Assembly: GCA_017522255.1 (NCBI GenBank) | Contig: JAFWZP010000065.1 | Coordinates: 1-37,727 of the forward strand | Origin: Bacteroidales bacterium | GTDB taxonomy: Bacteria > Bacteroidota > Bacteroidia > Bacteroidales > P3 | DNA length: 37,727 nucleotides | Direction: 5' to 3' | Shown: positions 7,822 through 16,671 of the stretch, one piece after another | Numbering within the stretch: the first letter of the stretch is position 1 | Layout: each line of letters begins with the position of its first letter | Program-made: the position numbers and the translations under genes | Notes under the pieces: generated by a model | Seen by the model: the letters and a program-made list of their open reading frames with translations, nothing else | What the model was told of the DNA's origin: nothing | The model's database searches: none

Positions 7822-10035
7822 TTACATTTTCTTTTCTTTAATCCAGGTTTTCATATACTTTTTGAACGCCTTGGTGAAGTATTTATACCACTTATCGGAA
7901 GAATAGTAATATATTGTTTCCACAGCATCGTCGTAGTTGTAGCCCTGTTTGCTCATATCAAACGACATAAGTTTTGCCAATCTGTCTTGAATATTTTTGG
8001 TTTGCGATGCCTTGTATTCCATATCTTTTATGGCACCCAAAGCCTCTAATGCCACCATGTATTCTTTATATTTTATCATCACCTCCAATGCGTTGAGGGC
8101 AAAATCCACGTCCTCTACCTGTAACAGTACCTCTCTCATCGGAGCGTGGCTCATTCCCATAGTTCCCAATTCGTAGCGGTTATATAAAGCTTCGGCAGTG
8201 GCATATTGTTGTATATAACCATTGGTGTCGCCACGTTTCAAACACTTGGAGGCATTATCCATATAATCTATATATTCCAATGGCTGTTGTATTTGTTCCA
8301 TAAGCGATTTTAGGCGACTTTTGTCCAGCTTGCAATTTTTCGATTCGGGTATTGCCAACGCCGTTCTCACCAATGCTTCGGCCTTGTAATAGTCGTTGCG
8401 TCTCAAACAGTCCATTATGCTATACACATAGCCATTGAGTTCTTCCTGACGTTTGCTACACACTTTTTTATCCAAAGTCATCAAATAAGATTTCATTATA
8501 CGCACTATGGCTGTATCTTTTTCCACCTTATAAGTCTTTATCAACTCGTTGGTAACGTTTATCAAACTGTCGGCCACATCAGGTTCGCCCTGCCATATAG
8601 CAAATTCGGCTGCCGACATACGTTTGGCTGTTATTTCGCGTATGGCCAACAAATACATCTTTTCCACCTCGTCTTTTTCGCCCTCTATCTTGGCCAATTG
8701 GTTGGCACTTTCGAGCACCTCCAAAGCTTTATCGAAACTGTTTACCGAAAGATAAGTCTTGGTTTCCACAAACTTATCGTCTATCACCTTGCTTATCGAG
8801 GTTTTAGGCTCTTGGGTTATCTTGGTGCTTCCGTTCACATAGTTTTCTTCTATATTACGTATCTCTTCGTCGCTATCTACCAAATCTTCGTCTTCGGCCG
8901 ACACATATTGAGCAAAACGTTCGGAATACGAAGTATCTATAGCGGCATTCTCTATAGCTTCCTGTTTCAGTTCGAGACGTGTTTTTTCGGGTTGCAAAGC
9001 AGCCACCTTGGCTTCGAGCAACTCCTTGGTATCGCCATCGGTATACGAAGCCATCATCAAAGCACGTTCCAAATACTCGTCAAGCAGTGTAGCCTTTTTA
9101 TTGCCGGTAAAAGTCGATGCCTCTTGTATATAGCTCTCGGCTATCTGCTTGGCAAGGGTCCTAAAATTCATATCGTCTTTTATCTTATCCTTGTTGGCCG
9201 AATAGTACTCGTATGCCGACACGGCAAAGTCCTCGGCAGCCACATTGCGTTTTGATTTCAATGCCTTACGTGCCAACTCTATCTGATTGCTATACACACC
9301 GGTGCGGCAACGTTCGAGGGTGTTGTCCACCGTTGCACTGTCACATATATCCAAGTTGTCGTGCATACAAAAAGCCTCCAACTCCAAAAGCACAGCCACC
9401 GCTTGGGCATATTTTTCTTGGTTTTCCATATTTATGGCATACATATAGTTTTTGTCGTAGGCATAAGCCAATATTCCTTTTATCAACGCCTCTTCGTCGC
9501 TATTGGGATTCATGGTTTCCAACACATTGTTTAAGCGTTTGGCAGCGTCGCCCAACTTGGTGCTGTCTATATCCAATCGGGCTATCTGGAAGTGCGACAA
9601 CACATGATTGGGGTTGGCATTCAAAGCTTTTTCAAAAAATGCCAAAGCACGTTTGCCATCGCCTGACTCCATTTCGGCCACACCCTGACGATACAACCAA
9701 TCGGCCGCCTTGGGTTGCAAAAAAGCTATCATCTCCTTGTTTTGTTCCACTAATTTTTTGAGCATATACCAACGCTCATACACCATTATGTCGCTCTTAT
9801 AATCGGCATAACGTGCCACTGCCTTTTCAGCATCCGACAACTGCGAAGCATAGTTGCTTATCAGTTCGGGCGTGTCGTACTGAAACTTAGACAACAAACG
9901 TATATTTTCGTCCAAATCGGATATAATATTGGTACGTTGATTGTTCGAAATCTTTTGTGCATCAACAGCCAAAGGCAATACCAAAAATGCCATAGCCAAT
10001 AGTGCTATACTTCTTCTTACTATGTGTTTCATCAT
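7822..10035 (-). CDS. Exported TPR-repeat protein of unknown function
   Basis: This 737-residue protein has an N-terminal signal peptide (basic MMKHIVRRS, hydrophobic core about 9-24, cleavage near VDAQK). It is therefore periplasmic or outer-membrane associated. The region around residues 105-175 contains a clear TPR pair (WLYRQGVAEMESGDGKRALA, then ALNANPNHVLSHFQIARLD). The rest is almost all helical with further TPR-like segments, for example at about 440-480 and 545-580. An acidic stretch, SAEDEDLVDSDEEI, lies near residue 375. The C-terminus (about 690-737) is Tyr/Lys-rich and ends KTWIKEKKM. Either of the first two Met codons could start it. It leads a minus-strand string with DUF456 and uvrA. 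No catalytic motif is seen; a scaffold or lipoprotein-independent envelope role is a guess. Confidence 0.8.
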   Translation of the reverse strand: MMKHIVRRSIALLAMAFLVLPLAVDAQKISNNQRTNIISDLDENIRLLSKFQYDTPELISNYASQLSDAEKAVARYADYKSDIMVYERWYMLKKLVEQNKEMIAFLQPKAADWLYRQGVAEMESGDGKRALAFFEKALNANPNHVLSHFQIARLDIDSTKLGDAAKRLNNVLETMNPNSDEEALIKGILAYAYDKNYMYAINMENQEKYAQAVAVLLELEAFCMHDNLDICDSATVDNTLERCRTGVYSNQIELARKALKSKRNVAAEDFAVSAYEYYSANKDKIKDDMNFRTLAKQIAESYIQEASTFTGNKKATLLDEYLERALMMASYTDGDTKELLEAKVAALQPEKTRLELKQEAIENAAIDTSYSERFAQYVSAEDEDLVDSDEEIRNIEENYVNGSTKITQEPKTSISKVIDDKFVETKTYLSVNSFDKALEVLESANQLAKIEGEKDEVEKMYLLAIREITAKRMSAAEFAIWQGEPDVADSLINVTNELIKTYKVEKDTAIVRIMKSYLMTLDKKVCSKRQEELNGYVYSIMDCLRRNDYYKAEALVRTALAIPESKNCKLDKSRLKSLMEQIQQPLEYIDYMDNASKCLKRGDTNGYIQQYATAEALYNRYELGTMGMSHAPMREVLLQVEDVDFALNALEVMIKYKEYMVALEALGAIKDMEYKASQTKNIQDRLAKLMSFDMSKQGYNYDDAVETIYYYSSDKWYKYFTKAFKKYMKTWIKEKKM

Positions 10036-10113
10036 CTCTTCAATCGTTTTGTATTTTGTAATTATTACCTATAACGCAAGAACGCAGAAAATCGTATTTA
10101 GAAAGCATTTTTT

Positions 10114-10147
10114 TTGAGCTATGAGCTTTGGGCTACGAGCCTTGGGT
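10114..10147. repeat. Degenerate GAGCT-type tandem repeat
   Basis: Four loose copies of a 7-10 bp word follow each other (GAGCTAT, GAGCTTTG, GGGCTAC, GAGCCTTGGG) between the TPR and YgiQ genes, just before the large hairpin. The same AGCTCA word recurs as the hairpin base, so the two may be parts of one element. Confidence 0.4.
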
Positions 10148-10179
10148 TCATTTCTCATTGCTCATCAATCTCTTCTCAC

Positions 10180-10240
10180 AGCTCACAGTTTAGTTTTGGA
10201 GACGTGTCGGTGGCGCGTCTCCAAAACTAAACTGTGAGCT
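10180..10240. repeat. Long perfect hairpin, 25-bp stem
   Basis: The arms 10180-10204 and 10216-10240 are perfect inverted copies (AGCTCACAGTTTAGTTTTGG plus GAGACG internally) around an 11-nt core. As RNA, that core can pair further with G-U wobbles, leaving a three-base loop. It is far longer than a normal terminator stem and has no T-run on either side. It may be a MITE remnant or a processed RNA structure. Confidence 0.8.
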
Positions 10241-10294
10241 TGCGATCTTCCCTCCTTTAGGAGAGATAAGAGGGAGGCTCTAAGATGGGGAAAA

Positions 10295-10334
10295 AAATAA
10301 AACCGTCCCAAGCCTTACACCTAAGCCAGGACGG
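10295..10334 (-). terminator. Intrinsic terminator of the YgiQ-type gene
   Basis: CCGTCC (10303-10308) and GGACGG (10329-10334) form the base of a stem with additional CTTA/TAAG pairing inside. On the minus strand it is followed by TTTTATTTTTTT, about 25 bases past the stop codon. Confidence 0.8.
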
Positions 10335-10359
10335 CATAAGTTTTTGCATATATCCTCCA

Positions 10360-12150
10360 CTATCGATTACCAAATAGTTTTGGTATAAAAGTTTTATTGT
10401 TCGACTTCATCAAAATATTCTTTATCATCGATTTATTTTCGGGTTTATACCAAAAAAACATTATGTTTTGTTCCTTTTTTTCGTTTGGATGGCGAGCCAC
10501 AAACACCCTTTCCATAGTGGCAGGATTGTATCCTGTATAGTACATTTCGGTAGCCAATGTCATTGGCGTTGGGGTAAAATCCTGTATTTGTTCCAATCGG
10601 TATCCCATTTCTTTCATCTTTACAGCCAATTCTGCCATATCCGATAGTGTACACGAAGGGTGCGAAGATATAAAGTATGGTATCAGTTGCTGGTTCATCT
10701 TAGATTCGCGGCATATATAATCGAACTCTTTTTTTATCTGCACGAACATCTCAAAAGATGGCTTTCGCATGGTTTTCAACACTTTTTCGGAAGTATGCTC
10801 CGGAGCCACTTTCAGCCGTCCCGACACATGGTTGGTTACCACCCTACGAAAATATTCTTTTCCTCCATTGCCATTGGTAAACAAATCGTAGCGTATTCCA
10901 CTACCTATATATGCGTGCTTTATGTAAGGCAATTTGTCAACCTTTTTGTAGAGTTCTATCAACGGACGATGATCGGAATCGAGGTTTTTGCAATGAGTTG
11001 GATGTATACAAGAATATCGAGTACACTTGCTACAGAGGTCTTGGTTGCGACCTTTCATGCCATACATATTAGCCGAGGGACCACCAAGATCGGTAAGCAC
11101 CCCTCTGAAATCGGGCAATTGTGATATACGTTCTATCTCACTCAGTATCGATTTTGCGCTTCGGCTCACAATCTGCTTGCCCTGATGTGCCGATATAGTG
11201 CAAAACGAACAACCTCCAAAGCAGCCACGATGTATGTTTACCGAGAATTTTATCATCTCGTAAGCCGGTATTGGTCCACGTTTTTTATATTTAGGATGAG
11301 GTACACGCATATAAGGCAACTCAAAATACGAGTCTAACTCTTGCTGAGTAAAAGGCTCGTGCGGTGGGTTGACTACCACATATTTTTTACCCACCGGCTG
11401 CACCAGCCTATCGGCCTTCACCTTGTTGCTTTCAAGTTCTATGATATGGAAGTTTTCGGCTTGCACACGCTTGTCGGCCACACACTTTTCGTGAGATTTA
11501 AGCATAATGGTATCCCAGTCAGATTGTGGCACCTCCGAAGTAAGATAAGCAATCTGAGGCAATCTTTGAATCTCTTGCTTAGGGGCATTGGCTTGTATAA
11601 GTTTGGCGATGTCCACTATGGTGCGTTCGCCCATGCCATACACCAATATATCGGCAGGTATTTCGGATGCTATTGAGGGTTTAAGACAATCGTCCCAATA
11701 ATCATAGTGCGAAAACCTACGCATCGAAGCTTCTATACCGCCTACCACTATAGGCACATCGGGATATATTTGTTTTAGTATCTTGGCATACACGTATGTA
11801 GCCCTATCAGGTCTGAAGCCGGCCTCGCCACCGGGAGTGTAGGCATCGTTTGACCTCAAGCGTTTGGCGGCAGTATAGTGGTTTACCATACTATCCATAC
11901 AGCCCGAAGTGATACCAAAAAACAATCGGGGCTTGCCCAACTTTTTAAAATCACGCCAATCATCACGCCAATTGGGTTGAGGAAGTATGGCCACTCTGTA
12001 TCCGGCACTTTCAAGCACACGGCCTATCACCGCATGACCAAAACTGGGGTGGTCGACGTATGCATCGCCCGACACTATTATTATATCCACATAATCCCAA
12101 CCACGTTCTTGTGTCTCTTTGGCTGTTATTGGTAAAAAAGATGTTTCCAT
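10360..12150 (-). CDS. ygiQ: YgiQ-family radical SAM protein
   Basis: This 596-residue cytoplasmic protein is of the UPF0313/YgiQ family. The [4Fe-4S]-SAM cluster cysteines are C310, C314 and C317 in HRGCFGGCSFCTISAHQG. The N-terminal domain carries family motifs DAYVDHPSFGHAVIGRVLE and GGIEASMRRFSHYDYW. After the radical SAM core come TDLGGPSANMYGMKG, a cysteine cluster (CSKCTRYSCIHPTHC) and KVAPEHTSEKVLKTM. The C-terminus matches the short DUF3362-like end (EQNIMFFWYKPEN). The exact reaction of YgiQ proteins is not established. It is flanked by an intrinsic terminator on each side, implying a short single-gene unit. Its promoter must lie in the 35-40 bp upstream, where I see no perfect -7 element. 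Confidence 0.92.
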   Translation of the reverse strand: METSFLPITAKETQERGWDYVDIIIVSGDAYVDHPSFGHAVIGRVLESAGYRVAILPQPNWRDDWRDFKKLGKPRLFFGITSGCMDSMVNHYTAAKRLRSNDAYTPGGEAGFRPDRATYVYAKILKQIYPDVPIVVGGIEASMRRFSHYDYWDDCLKPSIASEIPADILVYGMGERTIVDIAKLIQANAPKQEIQRLPQIAYLTSEVPQSDWDTIMLKSHEKCVADKRVQAENFHIIELESNKVKADRLVQPVGKKYVVVNPPHEPFTQQELDSYFELPYMRVPHPKYKKRGPIPAYEMIKFSVNIHRGCFGGCSFCTISAHQGKQIVSRSAKSILSEIERISQLPDFRGVLTDLGGPSANMYGMKGRNQDLCSKCTRYSCIHPTHCKNLDSDHRPLIELYKKVDKLPYIKHAYIGSGIRYDLFTNGNGGKEYFRRVVTNHVSGRLKVAPEHTSEKVLKTMRKPSFEMFVQIKKEFDYICRESKMNQQLIPYFISSHPSCTLSDMAELAVKMKEMGYRLEQIQDFTPTPMTLATEMYYTGYNPATMERVFVARHPNEKKEQNIMFFWYKPENKSMIKNILMKSNNKTFIPKLFGNR

Positions 12151-12185
12151 TTGTCCTACGTGTATTGCAAAACAAGATTAAACAC

Positions 12186-12217
12186 GAAAAAAGCATGTCA
12201 TCAATTGCGACATGCTT
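12186..12217 (-). terminator. Intrinsic terminator after the PepSY-like gene
   Basis: AAGCATGTC (12191-12199) and GACATGCTT (12209-12217) form a 9-bp stem with a 9-nt loop. On the minus strand it runs into six Ts. It separates the upstream PepSY-like gene from the YgiQ-type gene. Confidence 0.85.
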
Positions 12218-12245
12218 CTTCGTTCTTTATCTCAATTAAAACTAC

Positions 12246-13301
12246 TTATTGTATATCTCTTTCATCTAAAGGTTCGGCAAGCAATCCTGTAAAGTTTCCG
12301 TTGTTATCAAAAGTCATACGGGTGTATTTAAGATTCTTTTGACCTTTGGTTTTTACCGAAACAACCACATAGAAATATGATTTTGGACGTTTGCCTGTTT
12401 CCGGGTCTCTGTATTTGGAATCGAAATCATAACGAACCATTTTTTCTACTTTGTATTTCTCTTCCTTAAATTTTTCGGCCAAGTATTTCAATATCGGACG
12501 CGAATAGCGTTCTTTCTTCATCACTGTTCCGGTTTTGATAAGTTTATCATCGCCACCATATACGGCTTCGAACTCGGCTTTTGCTTTGTTTGAGAAATAA
12601 GCCACACCGCCTTCGTCGCGTGCTATCCAGAAAGGACCTTTGGCTACTCTGGTTTTGGGATTTCTCTTTTCAAAGTCTTTTACCATAGCTTTCGAAGGAG
12701 TATATCTTTCCACATCTGGGCTGTCTATATCCATATCGCCACTACGTCTTTTGCCTTTCTTCTTTGCAGGTTGTTCGGGACGTTCTTTTTCTTCGGACTC
12801 ATCAAATTCGGGCTTGGTACGAGCTATAAAATCGCGTTTAACCACTTCGGGATCTGGTGCATTGTTTTTCAACAATTTTCCTCTCGTGTCAAATACTAAT
12901 TCATAATCGTTTGACCCCAAACCTTTCATAGCTATCACCAAACGATAGTAGTTGTCGCCACTCATCTCTTCTACATATTCCGATGTTTTAATACGGTATC
13001 CCGGATAATTGTTATCGAAATAAGTGTTTACCAAAGTAGGCATTTCGGCCACAGTAACAGGAAATGAGCTGTATTGCCAATCTCCGGCATCGGTAAAGAA
13101 CGACTTACCATGTTGACCATCAACAATCAATTCGGCAACGTATTGCCCCGGATTTTGGAACCAACTCTTCACCTTATAAGAAGTATAGGTGTTTTCCAAT
13201 GCCAACAAAACTGCCTTAGGCACATCCGATTCTTTTATCTTTGTTTGAGCTGTGGCTAAAACACATACACTCATCAATGCAATAAAAACTATTTTTTTCA
13301 T
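12246..13301 (-). CDS. Exported protein with two PepSY-like domains
   Basis: This 351-residue protein has a signal peptide (MKKIVFIALMSVCVLATAQ). The N-terminal half, about 20-140, has the Bacteroidetes PepSY-like pattern: IKESDVPKAVLLALENTY, alternating VKSWF..GQYVAELIVDG strands, and a second PTLVNTYFDNNYPGY helix. A charged linker at about 165-195 (EEKERPEQPAKKKGKRRSG) leads to a second, more diverged half (205-345) that repeats the same order: FEKRNPKTRVAKGPFWIARD, then the helix RPILKYLAEKFKEEKYKVEK and a strand-rich end. Single-copy relatives (DUF2874/PepSY-like) are periplasmic and mostly uncharacterised. The two-copy reading is mine from motif order. It lies 58 bp downstream of purA on the same strand and is followed by a terminator. 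Confidence 0.7.
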   Translation of the reverse strand: MKKIVFIALMSVCVLATAQTKIKESDVPKAVLLALENTYTSYKVKSWFQNPGQYVAELIVDGQHGKSFFTDAGDWQYSSFPVTVAEMPTLVNTYFDNNYPGYRIKTSEYVEEMSGDNYYRLVIAMKGLGSNDYELVFDTRGKLLKNNAPDPEVVKRDFIARTKPEFDESEEKERPEQPAKKKGKRRSGDMDIDSPDVERYTPSKAMVKDFEKRNPKTRVAKGPFWIARDEGGVAYFSNKAKAEFEAVYGGDDKLIKTGTVMKKERYSRPILKYLAEKFKEEKYKVEKMVRYDFDSKYRDPETGKRPKSYFYVVVSVKTKGQKNLKYTRMTFDNNGNFTGLLAEPLDERDIQ

Positions 13302-13359
13302 CTATTTCAACTTTGAATGTTATTTTGGACGTATAACGAACAAACAACGATTTTATTGT

Positions 13360-14652
13360 TTATTTAAATAAAACATCTTTTCGGTCGGGGCTTATCGATA
13401 TAGCTTTTACCGGCACGCCTATCAAGTTTTCCAATTCTTTCAAATATAATTGCAAGCTATCGGGCAACTTATCATACGATGGTGTTCCGCTAAGGTCGCA
13501 TTTCCAACCTTTATATTTTTCGTATTGTGGCACTATTTCCACCGAATTAAACTCGAAAGGAATTTGGTCGGTTAATTTTCCGTCAATCATATAACCGCGA
13601 CATACTTTAACTTCGTTGAAACTATTCAATACATCTATCTTAGTTACAAACAAATCGGTAACTCCGTCGAGCATACAGGCGTATTTCAAAGCAGGAATAT
13701 CAATCCAACCACAACGACGCGGACGACCTGTGGTAGAACCGAACTCGTTGCCACGTTGACGAAGTTCTTCGCCATCATTGTCGAACAGCTCAGTGGGGAA
13801 CGGACCGGCACCCACACGTGTGCAATAAGCCTTAGTTATACCCATCACACGACCTATCTTCGAGGGAGCTATACCCAAACCCGAACATACTCCGGCAGTA
13901 ACGGTATTCGACGAAGTAACAAAAGGATAGGAACCAAAATCGATATCCAACATCGAACCTTGTGCTCCTTCGGCCAACACTTTCATTCCTTTGTTTAAGC
14001 AATCATTCAAGAAATATTCGCTATTGATAAGATTAAATTCTTTCAATGTTTCCAACGATTCAAACCACTTTGTTTCGTATTCGTCTAATGTCATATCTTC
14101 TATTCTGAAGTTTTCGATATCAAAGTTTAAAGTGCGAGCCAATTGAATATGTTGAAACTTTTGAAGATCGTATTTTTCTTTAAAATCAAACTCTAAAATA
14201 TCGCCTACTCTCAAACCCGAACGAGCAATTTTGTCGGTATAAGCCGGACCTATACCTTTCAAAGTCGAACCTATTTTGGCACTGCCTTTTGCGTGTTCGT
14301 TGGCTGCATCGAGCATACGATGCGACGGAAGTATAAGATGTGCCTTTTTAGAGATATACAAATTTTGAGTGGCATCAACATCTCTGTTTTTCAGGTGTTC
14401 TATTTCTTTTGCAAAAATATATGGGTCAACCAAAACGCCATTTCCTATAACATTTTTCTTTTCTTTGTGAAAAATACCCGAAGGTATAATATGCAATACG
14501 TGTTTTATTCCATTAAACTCGAGTGTATGTCCGGCGTTAGGTCCTCCTTGAAATCGTGCGATAACATCGTAATCGGGAGTTAATACATCTACGATTTTTC
14601 CTTTTCCTTCATCGCCCCATTGCAAACCTAGCAATACATCTACTTTACTCAT
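13360..14652 (-). CDS. purA: Adenylosuccinate synthetase
   Basis: This 430-residue enzyme makes adenylosuccinate from IMP, aspartate and GTP, the first committed step to AMP. Motifs visible are the N-terminal LGLQWGDEGKGKIVD P-loop region (8-22), FQGGPNAGHT, the IMP-binding GSTLKGIGPAYTDKIARSGLR, GAQGSMLDIDFGSYPFVTSSN, the GTP-loop-like EFGSTTGRPRRCGWID and TKIDVLNSF. Length and ends match the family. The ATG at 14652 immediately precedes SKVDVLLG. Upstream, 200 bp of AT-rich sequence separate it from the hypothetical gene. I see only a weak TAACTTCG -7-like element at 14745-14752 on the minus strand, with no matching -33 element. Confidence 0.96.
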   Translation of the reverse strand: MSKVDVLLGLQWGDEGKGKIVDVLTPDYDVIARFQGGPNAGHTLEFNGIKHVLHIIPSGIFHKEKKNVIGNGVLVDPYIFAKEIEHLKNRDVDATQNLYISKKAHLILPSHRMLDAANEHAKGSAKIGSTLKGIGPAYTDKIARSGLRVGDILEFDFKEKYDLQKFQHIQLARTLNFDIENFRIEDMTLDEYETKWFESLETLKEFNLINSEYFLNDCLNKGMKVLAEGAQGSMLDIDFGSYPFVTSSNTVTAGVCSGLGIAPSKIGRVMGITKAYCTRVGAGPFPTELFDNDGEELRQRGNEFGSTTGRPRRCGWIDIPALKYACMLDGVTDLFVTKIDVLNSFNEVKVCRGYMIDGKLTDQIPFEFNSVEIVPQYEKYKGWKCDLSGTPSYDKLPDSLQLYLKELENLIGVPVKAISISPDRKDVLFK

Positions 14653-14852
14653 ATATTTTTTGTATTTATTTTTATTTGTAATATTCTAAGTATTAATTGT
14701 ATAATATAGTGTTTTAGCGTATATTTTATCGTTCAAATCTTTTGCGAAGTTAATAATTTTTATTGGAAGTTTTCTACTTTTTGCAACAAAAGTTACCAAA
14801 AACTTTTTACCAATTCTTATATATTATTAATTATCACATCATTATAATCTAA

Positions 14853-15464
14853 TTATTTATCGCGTTCCGTTTTAAACCATTCTATAAAGTCCGGAAAATC
14901 GAGAAGGGGTTTAAAACCTTCTTTGGCGGGCTCGGCAGGTACGGGGCATACGTCTAAATATCCCATCAATGTGGCACAATCAAATTCTCCTACCATAGCT
15001 TCCAATGTAACATAAACGCCTACCAAAAAATCATCATCTTCTGCCACCATACCATCTACTGCCACTCTTATTCCCAATATATCGGGTTCTTCTACACTTT
15101 CAAGTTGTTGAAAATACATTTTTTTGGTTTCGTAGAGATATTTTCCAAAATGCACTTTCAAATCTTTTCCATAAGGTTGCTTAAATGGTATAAATTCCCA
15201 CCAATCCAAATCGGGAGCATTTTCGACCAATTCCACCACATAACGAAACAATTCCACATCGCCTTCTGCACTGAAGACCAATTGTCGACCATTTTTTGTT
15301 TGTTCACTGATTTCGTAAGTTAATCCTTGACAATATTTAGTCAACTCGGCTTGCAACTCAGCTAATATTTTTTCTTTTTCATCAGCAGGATATTCCGAAA
15401 GCATTGTAAGTCTCTCGTTGTTGGCCTCAAACCATTCCCAAAATTTATTTACTTTTTCTTCCAT
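14853..15464 (-). CDS. Conserved hypothetical cytoplasmic protein
   Basis: This 203-residue acidic protein has no signal peptide or membrane segment. It starts MEEKVNKFWEWFEANNERL and contains LTYEIS, RQLVFSAEGDVELF, and the aromatic WWEFIPFKQPYG patch at about residues 88-99. Its later half carries LGIRVAVDGMVAEDDDFLVGVYV and a short GYLDVCPVPAEPAKEGFKPL end. The opening FWxWF motif followed by an ISADG-like strand resembles a widespread family of small proteins of unknown function, but I cannot name it securely. It begins only 17 bp after the murB stop, so the two are almost certainly co-transcribed. No function can be assigned from the context. Confidence 0.7.
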   Translation of the reverse strand: MEEKVNKFWEWFEANNERLTMLSEYPADEKEKILAELQAELTKYCQGLTYEISEQTKNGRQLVFSAEGDVELFRYVVELVENAPDLDWWEFIPFKQPYGKDLKVHFGKYLYETKKMYFQQLESVEEPDILGIRVAVDGMVAEDDDFLVGVYVTLEAMVGEFDCATLMGYLDVCPVPAEPAKEGFKPLLDFPDFIEWFKTERDK

Positions 15465-15481
15465 ATATTGTATGTATTATT

Positions 15482-16549
15482 TCAATTTATTATTATTGCT
15501 TCTTTTTCGAGTCTTACGCCAAAACGGCTTTCTACGTCGGCTTCTATTGCAGTAGCCAATGCCACTACTTCGTTACCCGTGCAGCCACCATTGTTGAAAA
15601 GCACCAAGGCTTGCTTGGGATAAACACCGGCATTGCCTAATGTGCGACCTTTCCAACCACATTTTTCGATAAGCCAACCTGCAGCCAATTTGTATTTATC
15701 GCCGATCGGATACGAGACCACATCGGGATAATGCTGCTGTATAGCCTCCAACTCAGAGTATGTTACCATCGGATTTTTAAAAAAACTTCCGGCACTGCCC
15801 ACCTCTTTGGGGTTGGGTAGTTTTTCGCCTCGTATCTCGGCTATACATTCGGCTATTTGCAACGGTGTAGGTGTGGCTATACCTTTTTCGGACAGCATCT
15901 TGCTCAACGCACTATAGTTTGTTTTGGAATTTGCCGTTTTCGAAAGCATAAAGCATACCGAAAAAACAATGTATTTATTTTTAAGTTCATTTTTAAAAAT
16001 ACTGTCGCGGTAACCAAACTTACATTCTTTGTTTGTGAACACCCTTTTGATTCCTGTTTCTATCTCATAGGCTACCACGTAGGCTATCACATCTTTGGCT
16101 TCGACACCGTATGCTCCCACATTTTGTACAGGTGCGGCGCCCACGTTGCCGGGTATCTCCACCAAATTTTCCAAACCATAATATCCTTTGCGAGTCATAG
16201 CCCAAGCAAAGTCGCTCCATACCTCGCCGGCAGCCACTTCTACAAATACATGATTGCTATCCATATCCGGGTTGTCGCCTCCTTGCATTTGACCTGCATA
16301 AGCCTCATGGCATTCTTTTTCACTAATTATCCCTTTGTTGACCGGGTGCACTATCACTCCTCGATAATCGTTGGCAAACACTATATTGCTTCCGCCCCCC
16401 AATATCAAGAAAGGATTGCTCTGCAACAACCCGCTTTCGAGCAGTTGTTGCAACCCTTTTTCGGTATCGTACTCCACAAACATAGACGCTTTGGCATCTA
16501 TTCCGAAAGTATTATAAGCCTTTAACGAGATATTTTCTTTAATATCCAT
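15482..16549 (-). CDS. murB: UDP-N-acetylenolpyruvoylglucosamine reductase
   Basis: This 355-residue FAD enzyme reduces UDP-GlcNAc-enolpyruvate to UDP-MurNAc with NADPH in peptidoglycan synthesis. Motifs are AYNTFGIDAKASMFVEY near the start, the FAD-binding ILGGGSNIVF (49-58), VEIPGNVGAAPVQNVGAYG (130-148), and GSAGSFFKNP (251-260), which holds the catalytic serine S255. The end, SRFGVRLEKE, contains the conserved C-terminal glutamate region. It resembles the type I (E. coli-like) form. The frame stays open to 16666, but the ATG at 16549 gives the standard N-terminus, and the predicted promoter with start near 16591 lies inside the extension. A short insertion around residues 86-98 (GQMQGGDNPDMDS) looks lineage-specific. 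Confidence 0.93.
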   Translation of the reverse strand: MDIKENISLKAYNTFGIDAKASMFVEYDTEKGLQQLLESGLLQSNPFLILGGGSNIVFANDYRGVIVHPVNKGIISEKECHEAYAGQMQGGDNPDMDSNHVFVEVAAGEVWSDFAWAMTRKGYYGLENLVEIPGNVGAAPVQNVGAYGVEAKDVIAYVVAYEIETGIKRVFTNKECKFGYRDSIFKNELKNKYIVFSVCFMLSKTANSKTNYSALSKMLSEKGIATPTPLQIAECIAEIRGEKLPNPKEVGSAGSFFKNPMVTYSELEAIQQHYPDVVSYPIGDKYKLAAGWLIEKCGWKGRTLGNAGVYPKQALVLFNNGGCTGNEVVALATAIEADVESRFGVRLEKEAIIIN

Positions 16550-16597
16550 ATAATTATCAAATGTTTGCGTATTTATATCTTTTACTGATAGCAAGTA

Positions 16598-16629
16598 CAA
16601 AGGTACACAATAATTTTTGTTTTGACAAT
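16598..16629 (-). promoter_or_regulatory. Predicted promoter for murB
   Basis: On the minus strand, ATTG (16629-16626) and a perfect -7 element TACCTTTG (16605-16598) are 20 bp apart. The start would be near 16591, some 40 nt before the murB ATG at 16549. This argues against the longer open frame reaching 16666. Confidence 0.65.
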
Positions 16630-16671
16630 AGTCTGCCACATTTTTTTCGCACAAAGCCATCGGCATAAGGT

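Noticed and set aside
9213-9761. 182-codon frame antisense to the TPR protein gene
   Set aside because: It is rich in Pro, His and Cys as expected for an antisense shadow and has no start signal.
10160-10260. Insertion sequence ends
   Set aside because: There is a strong inverted repeat but no transposase frame and no visible target duplication.
16550-16666. 39-residue N-terminal extension of MurB
   Set aside because: The predicted murB promoter lies inside it, and the family N-terminus begins at the internal ATG at 16549.
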